Source: Fen-549 sp964636655 (lineage in GTDB: Bacteria; Actinomycetota; Thermoleophilia; Gaiellales; Gaiellaceae). Taken from it: 64,000 bases of DNA. The stretch is taken from assembly GCA_964636655.1 (NCBI GenBank), contig CAZWTK010000004.1:1-64000 (forward strand), in the 5' to 3' direction. The notes under the pieces are model-generated. The model was given only the letters and a program-made list of their open reading frames with translations, was not told where the DNA came from and searched no databases. The translations under genes and the position numbers were made by a program. Below are positions 17,324 to 26,249 of the stretch, piece after piece. Each line of letters starts with the position of its first letter. The stretch's first letter is position 1.

Positions 17324-18532
17324 TCAGACGTCTGCCACGGGCAGAGGCTCAGCCCGCGCTGGAGCCTTGCTCGGAGCGACGCTCGAGGCAAGAAGTCCGA
17401 TCGCCGCCATCACCAGCGCGACTATCCCAAGCGCCTTGGGGAGCCCGATGAAGTTCCCCGCCGAGCCGATCAGCGGCGGACCGACCAAAAAGCCGAAGTA
17501 GCCGATCAGCGACACCGAGGCGAGGCCGATTGCCGGCGGCACATCGGGGTGCGAGCCCGCGGCTCGAAACACGGTCGGAACGACCACGGCGAGCCCGGCG
17601 CCCATGCCAGCGAAGCCGACAATGGCCGCGGCAGGATGTCCGATCAGGAGCGCGATGGTCAGGCTCCCGGTCGCCAACAGGCCGCCCACGCGGGTCAGAG
17701 TGACCGGCCCGAACCGCATCGTTAGGCGATCGCCACTCAAGCGGCCGGCCACCATCGTCAGCGAGAAGGCAAAGTATCCAAGCGCAGCGACGGCTTGGCC
17801 GGCCCGAAGCGGCTTGTCGATATAGACGGCGCTCCAGTCGCCGACTGCGCCCTCCGAGAGCAGGCTGATGAAGGCAACGAGCCCGAGCGCCACGAGCTGC
17901 CGGGGCGGCTTGACGAAGAAACGCCTCTCCTCGTGCTCGACCTTGTCGCCGCCACGGAACAGGTAGGGGGTCAGGACGAGGCCGCCCGCGACCGCCACGG
18001 CCACCGCGATCGGGATGTGCAGCCGGATGTCGAGCGCGGCCCAGGCCGCGAGCGCTCCGGTGCCGGCGCCGACGAGGCCGCCGATGCTGAACCAGGCGTG
18101 GAAGGAGGACAAGATCGGGCGCCCATAGCGACCCTCGAGCGCAAGCCCGTTCGCGTTCATCGCGACATCCAGAAAAGAGCTGACCACGCCTATTGCGAAG
18201 ATCACCAGTCCAAGCACGAGCAGATTGGGCGAGAACGGCATCGGCACAATCACGGCGCAGAATAAGAAGAACGACGCTCTCGTCGTACGTCTGCTACCGG
18301 CGCGCGTGATCAGCCGGCCGGCTAGCGGCATTGCCAGGATCGCACCCAGCGGCGCCGCGAAGAAGGCGAAGCCAAGTGCCCCGACACTCAGACCGAGCCG
18401 GTCCATCAATGCCGGGATGCGTACTACCCAGTTCCCGGCCAGCGCCCCGTTGGCAAAGAAGATGTAGGCAACCGCGATCCGCGCCGCGCGCAGGTGGCTC
18501 GAGGCGGCTCGTTTTTCTACCAGCTGGATCAA
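17324..18532 (-). CDS. MFS transporter, FucP/YbjJ-like
   Basis: A 402-residue twelve-segment transporter. The N-terminal half (AVAYIFFANGALAGNWVVRIPALMDRLGLS) is characteristic of the YbjJ-like branch of MFS proteins, some of which export or import small sugars or drugs. GRLSGDRLTMRFG in the second half is a motif-A-like loop. The TTG start is supported by AAGGAG six bases upstream. It is convergent with the DUF6636-like gene and 66 bases from the ABC operon on the same strand. The substrate is unknown. Confidence 0.85.
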   Translation of the reverse strand: MIQLVEKRAASSHLRAARIAVAYIFFANGALAGNWVVRIPALMDRLGLSVGALGFAFFAAPLGAILAMPLAGRLITRAGSRRTTRASFFLFCAVIVPMPFSPNLLVLGLVIFAIGVVSSFLDVAMNANGLALEGRYGRPILSSFHAWFSIGGLVGAGTGALAAWAALDIRLHIPIAVAVAVAGGLVLTPYLFRGGDKVEHEERRFFVKPPRQLVALGLVAFISLLSEGAVGDWSAVYIDKPLRAGQAVAALGYFAFSLTMVAGRLSGDRLTMRFGPVTLTRVGGLLATGSLTIALLIGHPAAAIVGFAGMGAGLAVVVPTVFRAAGSHPDVPPAIGLASVSLIGYFGFLVGPPLIGSAGNFIGLPKALGIVALVMAAIGLLASSVAPSKAPARAEPLPVADV

Positions 18533-18598
18533 GCAGGACTCCTTGGGTGATGTCCGCGCCGCACCAGGCTATCTACAGGCGCGCAGCGAGCGATCGGG

Positions 18599-19753
18599 TC
18601 AGGTCGTGAGGACGCGCCGCAAGCGCCAGGTGGCGAGCGTCAGCAACACCAGCGCGTAGGCGCAGAGCACCGCCACGTCGAGCCACACGCCCGCCAGACC
18701 GCCGCCGTTGATGAGCAGCGTGTTGAAGGCGTCGTTGGCCCAGGCATGCGGCGTGATGTGCGCGATCGTCCGCATCGTGGCGGGGAAGGTCTCGAGCGGT
18801 GCCATCGAGCCGCCAATGGCGGCGAAGGTCAGGCCGATGATCATCCCCACCGGAGCAGCCTGCTGCTCGCCCGAGAACAGCGTCCCGATCAACAGTCCCG
18901 CCCCCACCGCGACCAGGCTGAAGGCGAGGATGATCGCTGCCGTGCCAAGCGGGTCGCCCCAGTTGACCGAGAAGACGATCCAGGAGAAAACCACGATGAG
19001 GAGCGACTGCATGAGCGTGATAACCCAGCGGCCGAGCATGATCCCGAGCATGATCTCGCGCGTCGAGCTCGGAGTGGAGAGCATGCGCCGCGCCATGCCC
19101 AGCCGGCGCGTCTCTATCAACCAGACTGCGCCCGTGAGCGCCGACAGAAAGGTGAAGAGCAGAAGCTGAGTGCTCGCGCTCTGCTGGAACTGCCCTTGCG
19201 AGCGCGGGTACTTGCCCCCGCCGGCGGCGAGCAGACGCACGCCAACGGGCGACCTGGCCTTCACGGCGCTCACGCGCCCGAGCGCGCTGCCGAGCGTGCC
19301 GCCCTGCGTGCTCTTGACGATGCGAGCGGCGGTGAGATCGCTCCCCTGCGCTGACACGGCGGCCTCGACTGCGATCCGCACCTGAGGCGCAAGCGAATCG
19401 GGCCGTGCGAAGTAGTCGATCGAGGTGGACTCGCCTGTCCGCAGGAGACGGTCGTAGTTGTTCGGTATGACCAACCCGGCCGAGACGTAACCTCGCTCGA
19501 CGGCCTTCTCGAGTGCGCTCTTGCTGACGTAGCCCCTGGTCTCGAGGCCGGGCTGACTGTTCAGCTCCGCGACAAGCTGCCGCGCAAGCGCCCCGTTTTC
19601 GTCCTTCACGATGCCGACACGCGTGTTCGAGTTACCGAAGGCCACGCCCAGAAGCAGGATCAGACCCATCGGCATGATCAACAGGAAGAACACGTTCGCC
19701 CGCCAGCGAAACACGCGGATCAGCTCGGTTCTGACGATGGCCAGCACCCTCAC
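18599..19753 (-). CDS. ABC-2 type exporter permease
   Basis: A 384-residue membrane protein with one N-terminal segment, a large extracytoplasmic domain (about residues 45-205) and five C-terminal segments, the layout of ABC-2 permeases of the YhgE/NatB/drug-export type. The GTG start overlaps the stop of the next permease (GTGA), implying translational coupling. With 19750-20919 and the ATPase at 20919-21860 it should form a heterodimeric exporter for a drug, lipid or antibiotic. The divergent PadR gene is the probable regulator. Confidence 0.85.
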   Translation of the reverse strand: MRVLAIVRTELIRVFRWRANVFFLLIMPMGLILLLGVAFGNSNTRVGIVKDENGALARQLVAELNSQPGLETRGYVSKSALEKAVERGYVSAGLVIPNNYDRLLRTGESTSIDYFARPDSLAPQVRIAVEAAVSAQGSDLTAARIVKSTQGGTLGSALGRVSAVKARSPVGVRLLAAGGGKYPRSQGQFQQSASTQLLLFTFLSALTGAVWLIETRRLGMARRMLSTPSSTREIMLGIMLGRWVITLMQSLLIVVFSWIVFSVNWGDPLGTAAIILAFSLVAVGAGLLIGTLFSGEQQAAPVGMIIGLTFAAIGGSMAPLETFPATMRTIAHITPHAWANDAFNTLLINGGGLAGVWLDVAVLCAYALVLLTLATWRLRRVLTT

Positions 19754-20919
19754 GGCTCGACCAGCCTCCTGATGCGCACGAGCGCCAAGGCGCCGCAGAC
19801 TCCGGCGATCGCCAGCAAAATCAGCGAGGGCTCGACGATCACGCTCAGCGCGCCGCCGCTGGAGAGATCTTGCAGGCCGCTCAGGAACCAGGCGTGTGGC
19901 GTCAGCTTGCTCAGCGTGGCCAGCACTCCCCCGGCCTGGGCCACAGGGAAGAAGGAGCCGCCGAGCATGCCCAGGACGACGCTGACGATCGAGAGCCAGG
20001 CGTTCGCCTGCTCGAAGGTCTTGGCAAGCGTGGTCACCAGCGCGGTCACGGCGGTCGCCGCCAGCACCGCGCAGACGATCAGGCCGCCGACTCCGAGCGG
20101 ATTGCCCCAGTGCGCGCCGAGCGCGTAGCGGGTGGTCAGAGCCAGCACGATCATGCTGGTCAGTCCGAGCGCGAGACTGGTCATCGCCTTACCGCCTAGA
20201 ACCGACCGGCGCGGTATCGGCGCCGCGAGCATGCGCGAGAGCGTTCCCTCGCTGCGTTCGTTGAGCAGGCTCGAGATACCGAACTGAACGGCGAAGAAGA
20301 GGAAGAACACCGCCATCGCCGCGGCGTAGTAGGTCTTCGGATCGAGGTTCTTCTTGGTCGTCGAGACGTCACCCAGCGAGATCGGCGGCTTCGCCGAGGC
20401 GACTTTACCGGCGACCTCGATCGTCGCCTCGCCGTCGGCTCCAAGCGCTCGCGAAGCGACCGCGATGGTGCGAACGTAGCTGGCGTACGAATCGGCGAAG
20501 GAGCGGGCCACCAGCGTCCCGATCGAGTTGTTCGGGTCGCCGATCACATCGATTCGAGCAGGCGTGCCGCCCAGCGTGGCGGCCGACAAGCCGCGTGGGA
20601 GCACGATCGCCGCGTCGAGCTTGCCGTTCTTCACGAGCCTGCGCGCGCGGGCCGGCGTCCCCGCGTTCTGCAGTTTCACGGGCGTGCCTTTGGCGGCGCG
20701 GGAGAAACCGCTCGCGGCCGGCCCGTGGTCGAGATCGACGAGCCCGAGGTGGAAGGTCTGACTCCCGGCCGAGAAGCTGGTGATGGTGACGCCGAGGGCG
20801 AACGCGAGCGCAAGCGGGGCCACGACCGCCACCAGCAGGGCCGAGCGGTCACGCAGGCGCTGACGCAGATCCTTGGCGGTAATGAGTAACGCTGCGCGCA
20901 CCGGCCCGGCTCGCTGCAT
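19750..20919 (-). CDS. ABC-2 type exporter permease
   Basis: A 389-residue paralogue of the neighbouring permease with the same topology: TM1, a long external loop (FHLGLVDLDHGPAASGFSRA...), then five segments and the typical RSVLGGKAMTSLALGL coupling region. Its ATG overlaps the ATPase stop by one base (TGATG), and its stop overlaps the next start, so all three proteins are made from one transcript. The transported compound cannot be read from sequence. Confidence 0.85.
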   Translation of the reverse strand: MQRAGPVRAALLITAKDLRQRLRDRSALLVAVVAPLALAFALGVTITSFSAGSQTFHLGLVDLDHGPAASGFSRAAKGTPVKLQNAGTPARARRLVKNGKLDAAIVLPRGLSAATLGGTPARIDVIGDPNNSIGTLVARSFADSYASYVRTIAVASRALGADGEATIEVAGKVASAKPPISLGDVSTTKKNLDPKTYYAAAMAVFFLFFAVQFGISSLLNERSEGTLSRMLAAPIPRRSVLGGKAMTSLALGLTSMIVLALTTRYALGAHWGNPLGVGGLIVCAVLAATAVTALVTTLAKTFEQANAWLSIVSVVLGMLGGSFFPVAQAGGVLATLSKLTPHAWFLSGLQDLSSGGALSVIVEPSLILLAIAGVCGALALVRIRRLVEP

Positions 20920-21860
20920 CAGTCGCGGAGTGCCCGGCCGGTCAGATGTAGGAAGACGGCCTCCAGGTTCGGCTCGTCGACCTCGACGCGGTGCACGGCG
21001 ACGCCGGCCTCGCTTGCCGTGGCCAGGATCTGGGGCAAGACGGCGCTCGCTCCCTCGACCAGGAGCTCGATCGACTCGTCCCCAATCGAGGCGGTCTGAA
21101 CTCCGGCGATGCCGGTACAGGCTTTCGCCGCCGCCTCGAGGTGCCCGCTTCCCGTCAGGTGGACCTTGTCGTGCTCGCCGAGCATCGCGACCAGCTCCTC
21201 ACGCGTTCCCTCGGCCTTCAGCTCGCCGCGGTCGATGATCCCGACCCGGTCGCACAGTCGCTCGGCCTCCTCCATGTAATGCGTCGTGTAGAGGACGGCC
21301 ATACCCTGGCTGCTCAGCTGCTCGACCGACTCGAGAATGGCGTTTCGGCTCTGCGGGTCTACGCCGACGGTGGGCTCGTCGAGGATCAGCAGGCTCGGTG
21401 CGTGCAGCAGGCCGATTCCGATATTGAGACGCCGCTTCATTCCGCCGGAGTAGGTCTTGGCCTGGTCGCCGGCGCGCTCGCTCAGCCCAATGATCTCCAA
21501 CACCTCGTCGACGCGGCCGCGCGCCTTCTTGCCCGAAAGCCCGTACAGGCGCGAGAAGAAGGTGAGATTCTCACGCGCCGTCAGATCGGGGTAAATCGCC
21601 AGATCTTGAGGAACAAAGCCGATCGCCGACTTCGCGCTCACGCTCTTGGTCGTCAGGCGCCGACCGGCCACGATCGCCTCGCCCGCGTCCGCCTCGAGCA
21701 GCCCGGCGACGATCGAGATGGTCGTCGTCTTTCCGGCGCCGTTCGGTCCAAGCAGCCCGTAGCTCTCGCCGGGCGCAATCTCGAACCCGACGCCGTTCAC
21801 GGCCCGGATGTCGCCGAAGCGCTTGCTCAGACCTTCGCAGTGCAGGACGGGCTCGCTCAC
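20919..21860 (-). CDS. ABC exporter ATPase
   Basis: A 313-residue DrrA-like nucleotide-binding protein. Walker A is GPNGAGKTTT, the Q-loop lies in FVPQDLAIYPDLTAREN, the signature is YSGGMKRRLNIG, Walker B is LLILDEPTVGVD, and the H-loop is YTTHYMEEAERL. A C-terminal region of about 80 residues typical of drug and daunorubicin-type exporters follows. It energises the two permeases downstream. The start is GTG. It is the first gene of the operon and is read divergently from padR, 72 bases away. Confidence 0.92.
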   Translation of the reverse strand: MSEPVLHCEGLSKRFGDIRAVNGVGFEIAPGESYGLLGPNGAGKTTTISIVAGLLEADAGEAIVAGRRLTTKSVSAKSAIGFVPQDLAIYPDLTARENLTFFSRLYGLSGKKARGRVDEVLEIIGLSERAGDQAKTYSGGMKRRLNIGIGLLHAPSLLILDEPTVGVDPQSRNAILESVEQLSSQGMAVLYTTHYMEEAERLCDRVGIIDRGELKAEGTREELVAMLGEHDKVHLTGSGHLEAAAKACTGIAGVQTASIGDESIELLVEGASAVLPQILATASEAGVAVHRVEVDEPNLEAVFLHLTGRALRD

Positions 21861-21884
21861 AGGGATCTTCTTAATAGTCCGTTT

Positions 21885-21918
21885 CGTATCATTGCAAAAC
21901 GACGGTTCGTAAGATACG
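21885..21918. promoter_or_regulatory. Candidate PadR operator between ABC operon and padR
   Basis: An inverted repeat CGTATC (21885-21890) and GATACG (21913-21918) spans the AT-richer divergent promoter region, with 22 bases between arms. PadR dimers commonly bind such repeats next to the exporter they repress. No binding data; inferred from position. Confidence 0.45.
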
Positions 21919-21932
21919 GTAGTTTGTGGACG

Positions 21933-22490
21933 ATGTCAAGAGCAACTCTCACACCAGTCTCCTACCTCGTGCTCGGCTGGATCGCTCACAGCCCGGCGAC
22001 ACCCTACGAGCTGAAGCAGCGTGTCGCGAACTCGGTCGGCTATTTCTGGCACTTCCCCCACTCGCAGCTCTATGCCGAACCGGCCCGACTCGTGACCCTG
22101 GGAATGCTCGAGGAAGAGCAGGAGCAGCACGGCCGTCGCCGCCGCGTCTACTCGATAACCGAGAAGGGCCGGCTGGCACTCGAGGATTGGCTACGGCAGC
22201 CCACTTCCGAACAGCCACAGATCCGCGACATCGGCCTGCTCAAGCTGTTTTTCAGCGGCACACTCGAGAGCGACACCATCGTTGCCCTGGCGCGTGCCCA
22301 GGAGCAGTCGCACCGCGAGAGGCTCGGCGTATACGAGGAGATACAGCGCGAGATTCCGGAGCACGCCGGTTTCGCGCACGCGTCGCTACGCATGGGCTTC
22401 GCCGTCGAGCGCGCCTTCATCGAGTTCTGGAACGATATAGCCGCCCATCCGCCGTCGGATCCCGATTTCCCGCCAGCACCCGCTCGCTAA
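21933..22490 (+). CDS. PadR-family transcriptional regulator
   Basis: A 185-residue PadR regulator. The winged helix occupies the N-terminal part (YLVLGWIAHSPATPYELKQRV, then SQLYAEPARLVTLGMLEEEQ and the wing RRRVYSITEKGRLALEDWL), followed by a helical dimerisation domain (about 100-175) of the longer PadR-s2 type. PadR proteins usually repress a neighbouring exporter and release DNA when the exported compound binds. The divergent ABC-2 operon is the obvious target. The ATG at 21933 begins just after the candidate operator. Confidence 0.9.
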   Translation: MSRATLTPVSYLVLGWIAHSPATPYELKQRVANSVGYFWHFPHSQLYAEPARLVTLGMLEEEQEQHGRRRRVYSITEKGRLALEDWLRQPTSEQPQIRDIGLLKLFFSGTLESDTIVALARAQEQSHRERLGVYEEIQREIPEHAGFAHASLRMGFAVERAFIEFWNDIAAHPPSDPDFPPAPAR

Positions 22491-22508
22491 GACAGCGAGG
22501 CGCCTGCC

Positions 22509-23348
22509 TCACTCGATCGGGCCGACGTGCGCCGGATACGAGCCGAACACGCGCAGCTCGCGCGTGAGAGTGCACATCTCCTCGAGCGTCTCGCTCACCA
22601 ACGGGTCGAGCGGGAAGCCGGCCAGCACGGCGTCGAAGCGGTAGCGCCAGGGCGCGCGCGGAATCGGGCGCGAGACGAGCTGCACCAGGTCGATCGCGTG
22701 GCGCGAGAAGGGCTCGAGTGCAACGTATAACGCGCCAGGCCGGTGATCGGTGACGAACGAGAAGGCGAGGCGCCAATCTTCGCCGTTGCAGTCCAGGCGC
22801 GTGTAGGTCGCCAGCGAGACGAAGCGGGTGTAGGCCTCGGGGTGGTCGCCGACGTCGCGGGAGAGGATCTTGAGCCCGAGCGAATGCGCGGCGCGCTCGC
22901 TGGCGATGGCGACCTCGCTCGGGTCGCCCTTCTCGGCTATCTCCTGAGCGGCGCCGACCGTGGTCGCGTTCGCCACCGCGGTGGCCCATGGGATCGAGGC
23001 CAGAAACTGCCGGCACTGATCGAGCGCGATCGGGCGCGAGTGTACGACCCTGATCTTCTCGAGCGGAATCTTCTCTATTCCGATCAGACAGTGGTGTATC
23101 GGGATCACCGTCTGGGCCACGATCGAGAGCGGCGAGTCGTAGAGCAGATCGTGCGTCTCGGCCACCGGGCCGGCGAGCGAGCTCTCGATCGGAAGAACTC
23201 CGAACTCGACCTCGCGGCGGGCCACCGCTTCGGTGACCGCGGAGAAGTTGGGCAGCGGCACCAACTCGGCGTCGTTGGGAAAGAGACGATCGCAGGCTGC
23301 GGCACTGTGCGCACCTTCGCGTCCCGGATATGCGACTCGAACAACCAT
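22509..23348 (-). CDS. pheA: Prephenate dehydratase
   Basis: A 279-residue enzyme that converts prephenate to phenylpyruvate for phenylalanine synthesis. VAYPGREGAHSAAA opens the catalytic domain, FGVLPIESSLAG and the essential TRF motif (EAYTRFVSL) follow, and a C-terminal ACT domain with FVTDHRPGALY (Phe-binding region) gives feedback control. No chorismate mutase domain is fused. It is the last gene of the long amino-acid cluster, 84 bases after leuB, and convergent with padR. Motifs and length are normal. Confidence 0.93.
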   Translation of the reverse strand: MVVRVAYPGREGAHSAAACDRLFPNDAELVPLPNFSAVTEAVARREVEFGVLPIESSLAGPVAETHDLLYDSPLSIVAQTVIPIHHCLIGIEKIPLEKIRVVHSRPIALDQCRQFLASIPWATAVANATTVGAAQEIAEKGDPSEVAIASERAAHSLGLKILSRDVGDHPEAYTRFVSLATYTRLDCNGEDWRLAFSFVTDHRPGALYVALEPFSRHAIDLVQLVSRPIPRAPWRYRFDAVLAGFPLDPLVSETLEEMCTLTRELRVFGSYPAHVGPIE

Positions 23349-23432
23349 GAGCGAAGCCTAGACGGCCGAAGGGTAGATATGCGCTCCCGAGTTGACCGCG
23401 CGGCCTGCGATAGAAGATAGGCCCAGAAGCGT

Positions 23433-24416
23433 TCAGCCTTCGCGGCTGAGCACTTCGACGACCTTGTCGGCGAACTCCTGCGTGCCGGCCTTTCCGCCGA
23501 GGTCGGGCGTGGGCGCTTCGCGGATGGCGACCTCGACCGCCTGCTCGAGCTCGCGCGCTGCCGTCTCCTCGTCGAAGGCGTGTTCGAGCATCATCGCCAC
23601 CGAGCGCAGCATGGCGGTGGGATTGGCGATTCCCTTCCCGGCAATGTCCGGCGCCGAGCCGTGCACCGGCTCGAACAGGCCCGGGCCTCCGTCTGCGAAC
23701 GAGGCCGAGGCGGCGAGCCCGAGCCCGCCCGTGACGGCGGCGGCCAGGTCGGAGAGGATGTCACCGAACATGTTCTCGGTCACGATCACGTCGAACTGCT
23801 CGGGCGCGCGGGCGATCTGCATGGCCGCGTTGTCAACCAGCATGTAGCGCACCTCGACGTCCGCGTAGTCGCTCTTGACGCGCTCGACCACCCGGCGCCA
23901 GAGTCGCGAGGTGGCCAGCACATTCGCCTTGTCGACGCAGATCAGTCGCTTGCTCCGCTTCCGCGCCAGCTCGAATCCGCGCCGGGCGATGCGCTCGATC
24001 TGAGGCTCTGTGTACTCGCAGGTATCGAAGACCATCCCGTCTTCGGTGCGGCCGCGGCGCCCGTAGTAGATGCCGCCGACAAGCTCCCGCACGATCAGCA
24101 GATCGACCTTGCCGCCGTCCTTGGAGGGACGCAGATTCGCATAGACATCGAGCGCGCCGCGCAGTTCGATCAGACCCTGCTCGGGCCGCAAGGCGGCGCC
24201 GTCGTACTTCGGCAACCCGATCGCACCCAGCAATACCGCGTCGGCCTGCTGGCAGGCCTCGAGCGTCGCCGCTGGCAGCGGCGTACCGAACTTTTCGATC
24301 GCCTCGCCCCCGAACGGATGCGTCTCCAACTCGAGCGGCAACGGCTCGAGCACGCGCATCGCGGCCTCCATCACCTCGGGGCCGACCCCGTCGCCCGGCA
24401 GGCAGACGACCTTCAC
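23433..24416 (-). CDS. leuB: 3-isopropylmalate dehydrogenase
   Basis: A 327-residue NAD-dependent beta-decarboxylating dehydrogenase of leucine synthesis. VCLPGDGVGPEVMEAA is the N-terminal signature; NLRPSK supplies substrate-binding Arg; LLIVRELVGGIYYG, CVDKANVL and EPVHGSAPDIAGKG give the metal and NAD sites. The length is at the short end, nearer archaeal/homoisocitrate-type enzymes than the 360-residue enterobacterial form. It overlaps leuD by four bases (ATGA). Specificity for isopropylmalate is inferred from leuC and leuD next to it. Confidence 0.93.
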   Translation of the reverse strand: MKVVCLPGDGVGPEVMEAAMRVLEPLPLELETHPFGGEAIEKFGTPLPAATLEACQQADAVLLGAIGLPKYDGAALRPEQGLIELRGALDVYANLRPSKDGGKVDLLIVRELVGGIYYGRRGRTEDGMVFDTCEYTEPQIERIARRGFELARKRSKRLICVDKANVLATSRLWRRVVERVKSDYADVEVRYMLVDNAAMQIARAPEQFDVIVTENMFGDILSDLAAAVTGGLGLAASASFADGGPGLFEPVHGSAPDIAGKGIANPTAMLRSVAMMLEHAFDEETAARELEQAVEVAIREAPTPDLGGKAGTQEFADKVVEVLSREG

Positions 24417-24907
24417 GCTCGCGCCAGCTTGTGTTGAGCCCAGGGAATGAGGCCGCCGCGCTCGAACATCTCGAGCATGAACGGGGGTACGGGAGTAGCA
24501 ACGAACTCTCTGCCGTCCACGCTCACCTTGCCGGCGGCCACGTCGACCGAGATCTGCGAGCCCGGCTCGGCGGCCTCCGCCGCGGCTGGGCAGGTGATCG
24601 CCGGCAGCGCCAGGTTGACGCAGTTGCGGTAGAAGATGCGCGCAAAGCTCGAGCCGATGACGCAGCGCACGCCCCAGGCCTTCATCGCCAGCGGCACGTG
24701 CTCCCTGGAGGAGCCCATTCCGAAGTTCTCGCCGGTGACGAGCACCGTGTCGCCCATGAGTTGATCGCGCAATGACGGATCGAGCCCGTCGAACAGGTAG
24801 GGCTTCATCAGCTCCGGATCGTCGATGTTCAGATAAATACCGGGGTAGAGAACATCGGTGTCGATGTTAGTCCCGGGCACGACAACGGCCTTGCCGTTGA
24901 CGGTCAT
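24413..24907 (-). CDS. leuD: Isopropylmalate isomerase small subunit
   Basis: A 164-residue swivel-domain subunit that pairs with LeuC to isomerise 2- to 3-isopropylmalate. NIDTDVLYPGIYL and GENFGMGSSREHVPLAMKAWG are the conserved substrate-recognition and Ser/Arg loops. It is of the short archaeal/Clostridium type, matching the 420-residue LeuC. It overlaps leuC and leuB by four bases each, so the three are translationally coupled. Confidence 0.95.
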   Translation of the reverse strand: MTVNGKAVVVPGTNIDTDVLYPGIYLNIDDPELMKPYLFDGLDPSLRDQLMGDTVLVTGENFGMGSSREHVPLAMKAWGVRCVIGSSFARIFYRNCVNLALPAITCPAAAEAAEPGSQISVDVAAGKVSVDGREFVATPVPPFMLEMFERGGLIPWAQHKLARA

Positions 24908-26166
24908 GGCGCGACCTCCGCCGGGTTGACGATTTCGCCCGCGACGGCCGTCGCCCCGGCGACGAAGGCGTTGCCGAGGTAGACGCTCGCTTCGGGCGAT
25001 CCGGCGCGGCCCTTGAAGTTACGGTTGGTGGTGGCAAGCGAGTTCTCGCCAGGCGCCAGAGCGCCTGTATGGCCGCCGAAGCAAGGCCCGCAGGTGGGAG
25101 TCGAGATCGCGGCGCCGGCCTCGACCAGGATGTCGATTAGTCCTTCTGCGAGCGCCTCGCGGTAGATCTTTTGCGTTGCCGGTACCACGACCATGCGCGT
25201 GCGCTCGTGCACTCGCTTGCCCTTGACCATCTGGGCCGCCTGGCGCAGGTCGGTCATCGTTCCGTTCGAGCAGTTCCCGACCACGACCTGATGAATCGGA
25301 GTTCCAACGATCTCGCTCACTGGGACGACGTTCTCGGGGTTGTGCGGCTTGGCAACCAGCGGCTCGAGCCGGTCGAAGTCGACCTCGAGCGTGCGCGAGT
25401 AGCTCGCGTCGGAGTCGGAGTGAACCGCCTTCCAGCTCTTGTCGGTGCGACCGTCGAGAAAGGCGGCGGTTTTCTCGTCGGCGGGGAAGATACCCGTCTC
25501 GGAGCCTGACTCGACCGCCAGGTTTGAGACGGCCATGCGCTCGTCGATCGATAACGACTGCACCCCGGGGCCGACGAACTCGAGCACGTTGTCGGTGCCG
25601 CCGCCGGCGCCGATCTGGCCGATCACGGCCAGGATAACGTCCTTGCCGGTGACAAAGGGGCTCTTCTCACCCTTGACCGTTACCTGGATCGTGCCCGGGA
25701 CGGCCTCCCAGAACTCGCCGAAAACGAGGCAGTGCGCGATATCGGTGGAGCCCAGCCCCGACGAGAAAGCGCCTATGGCCCCGTGGGTGCAGGTGTGCGA
25801 ATCGCCGCCGATGATCAGCGAGCCCGGCACGACCCAGCCCTCCTGGATGATCAGGTTGTGCTCGATACCGCCTCGGCCCTGGTCGTAGAAGACGACGTCG
25901 TGCTCCAGCGACCACTCCTTGAGCCGCTTGATCAGGATCGCCGAGCGCTCGTCCTTCGCCGGCGCGAAGTGATCGGCGACCATGACGATCTTCGAGCGGT
26001 CGAAGACCTCGTCGGTACCCATCTTCTCCATCTGCCGGAAGGCAACCGGCCCGGTCACGTCGTTGGCCAGCACCACGTCGCAACGGATCATCACGACCTG
26101 CCCCGGCTCGACGTGATCGACGTCGGAGTGAGCAAGCAGGATCTTCTCGGCGACGGTGTAGCCCAT
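24904..26166 (-). CDS. leuC: Isopropylmalate isomerase large subunit
   Basis: A 420-residue aconitase-family subunit. The [4Fe-4S] cysteines are in VVGNCSNGTMTD and ISTPTCGPCFGGH, and GGDSHTCTHGAIG is the other signature. The length fits the stand-alone two-subunit isopropylmalate/homoaconitate type. A 15-bp tandem duplication lies 10-40 bases upstream of its ATG, and no good Shine-Dalgarno is visible. leuA is not in the window, so citramalate or isopropylmalate synthase must be encoded elsewhere. Confidence 0.95.
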   Translation of the reverse strand: MGYTVAEKILLAHSDVDHVEPGQVVMIRCDVVLANDVTGPVAFRQMEKMGTDEVFDRSKIVMVADHFAPAKDERSAILIKRLKEWSLEHDVVFYDQGRGGIEHNLIIQEGWVVPGSLIIGGDSHTCTHGAIGAFSSGLGSTDIAHCLVFGEFWEAVPGTIQVTVKGEKSPFVTGKDVILAVIGQIGAGGGTDNVLEFVGPGVQSLSIDERMAVSNLAVESGSETGIFPADEKTAAFLDGRTDKSWKAVHSDSDASYSRTLEVDFDRLEPLVAKPHNPENVVPVSEIVGTPIHQVVVGNCSNGTMTDLRQAAQMVKGKRVHERTRMVVVPATQKIYREALAEGLIDILVEAGAAISTPTCGPCFGGHTGALAPGENSLATTNRNFKGRAGSPEASVYLGNAFVAGATAVAGEIVNPAEVAP

Positions 26167-26175
26167 GGAGCCATA

Positions 26176-26205
26176 AGCCTAGCGATGGCGAGCCTAGCGA
26201 TGGCG
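26176..26205. repeat. 15-bp perfect tandem duplication upstream of leuC
   Basis: AGCCTAGCGATGGCG is repeated exactly twice head to tail in the 83-base gap between the PAS gene and leuC. It may reflect recent slippage, or may alter spacing of leuC translation signals. Confidence 0.8.
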
Positions 26206-26249
26206 AGGAGGGCATCGCCACGATTCCGCGGTACTCGCTCGGACCGGGC

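Noticed and set aside
25667..26221. Leu-containing ORF (SPSLGSPSLGLWLHGLH) upstream of leuC as a leucine leader peptide
   Set aside because: The repeat-derived leucines come from the tandem duplication, the frame runs deep into leuC, and no promoter or hairpin accompanies it.
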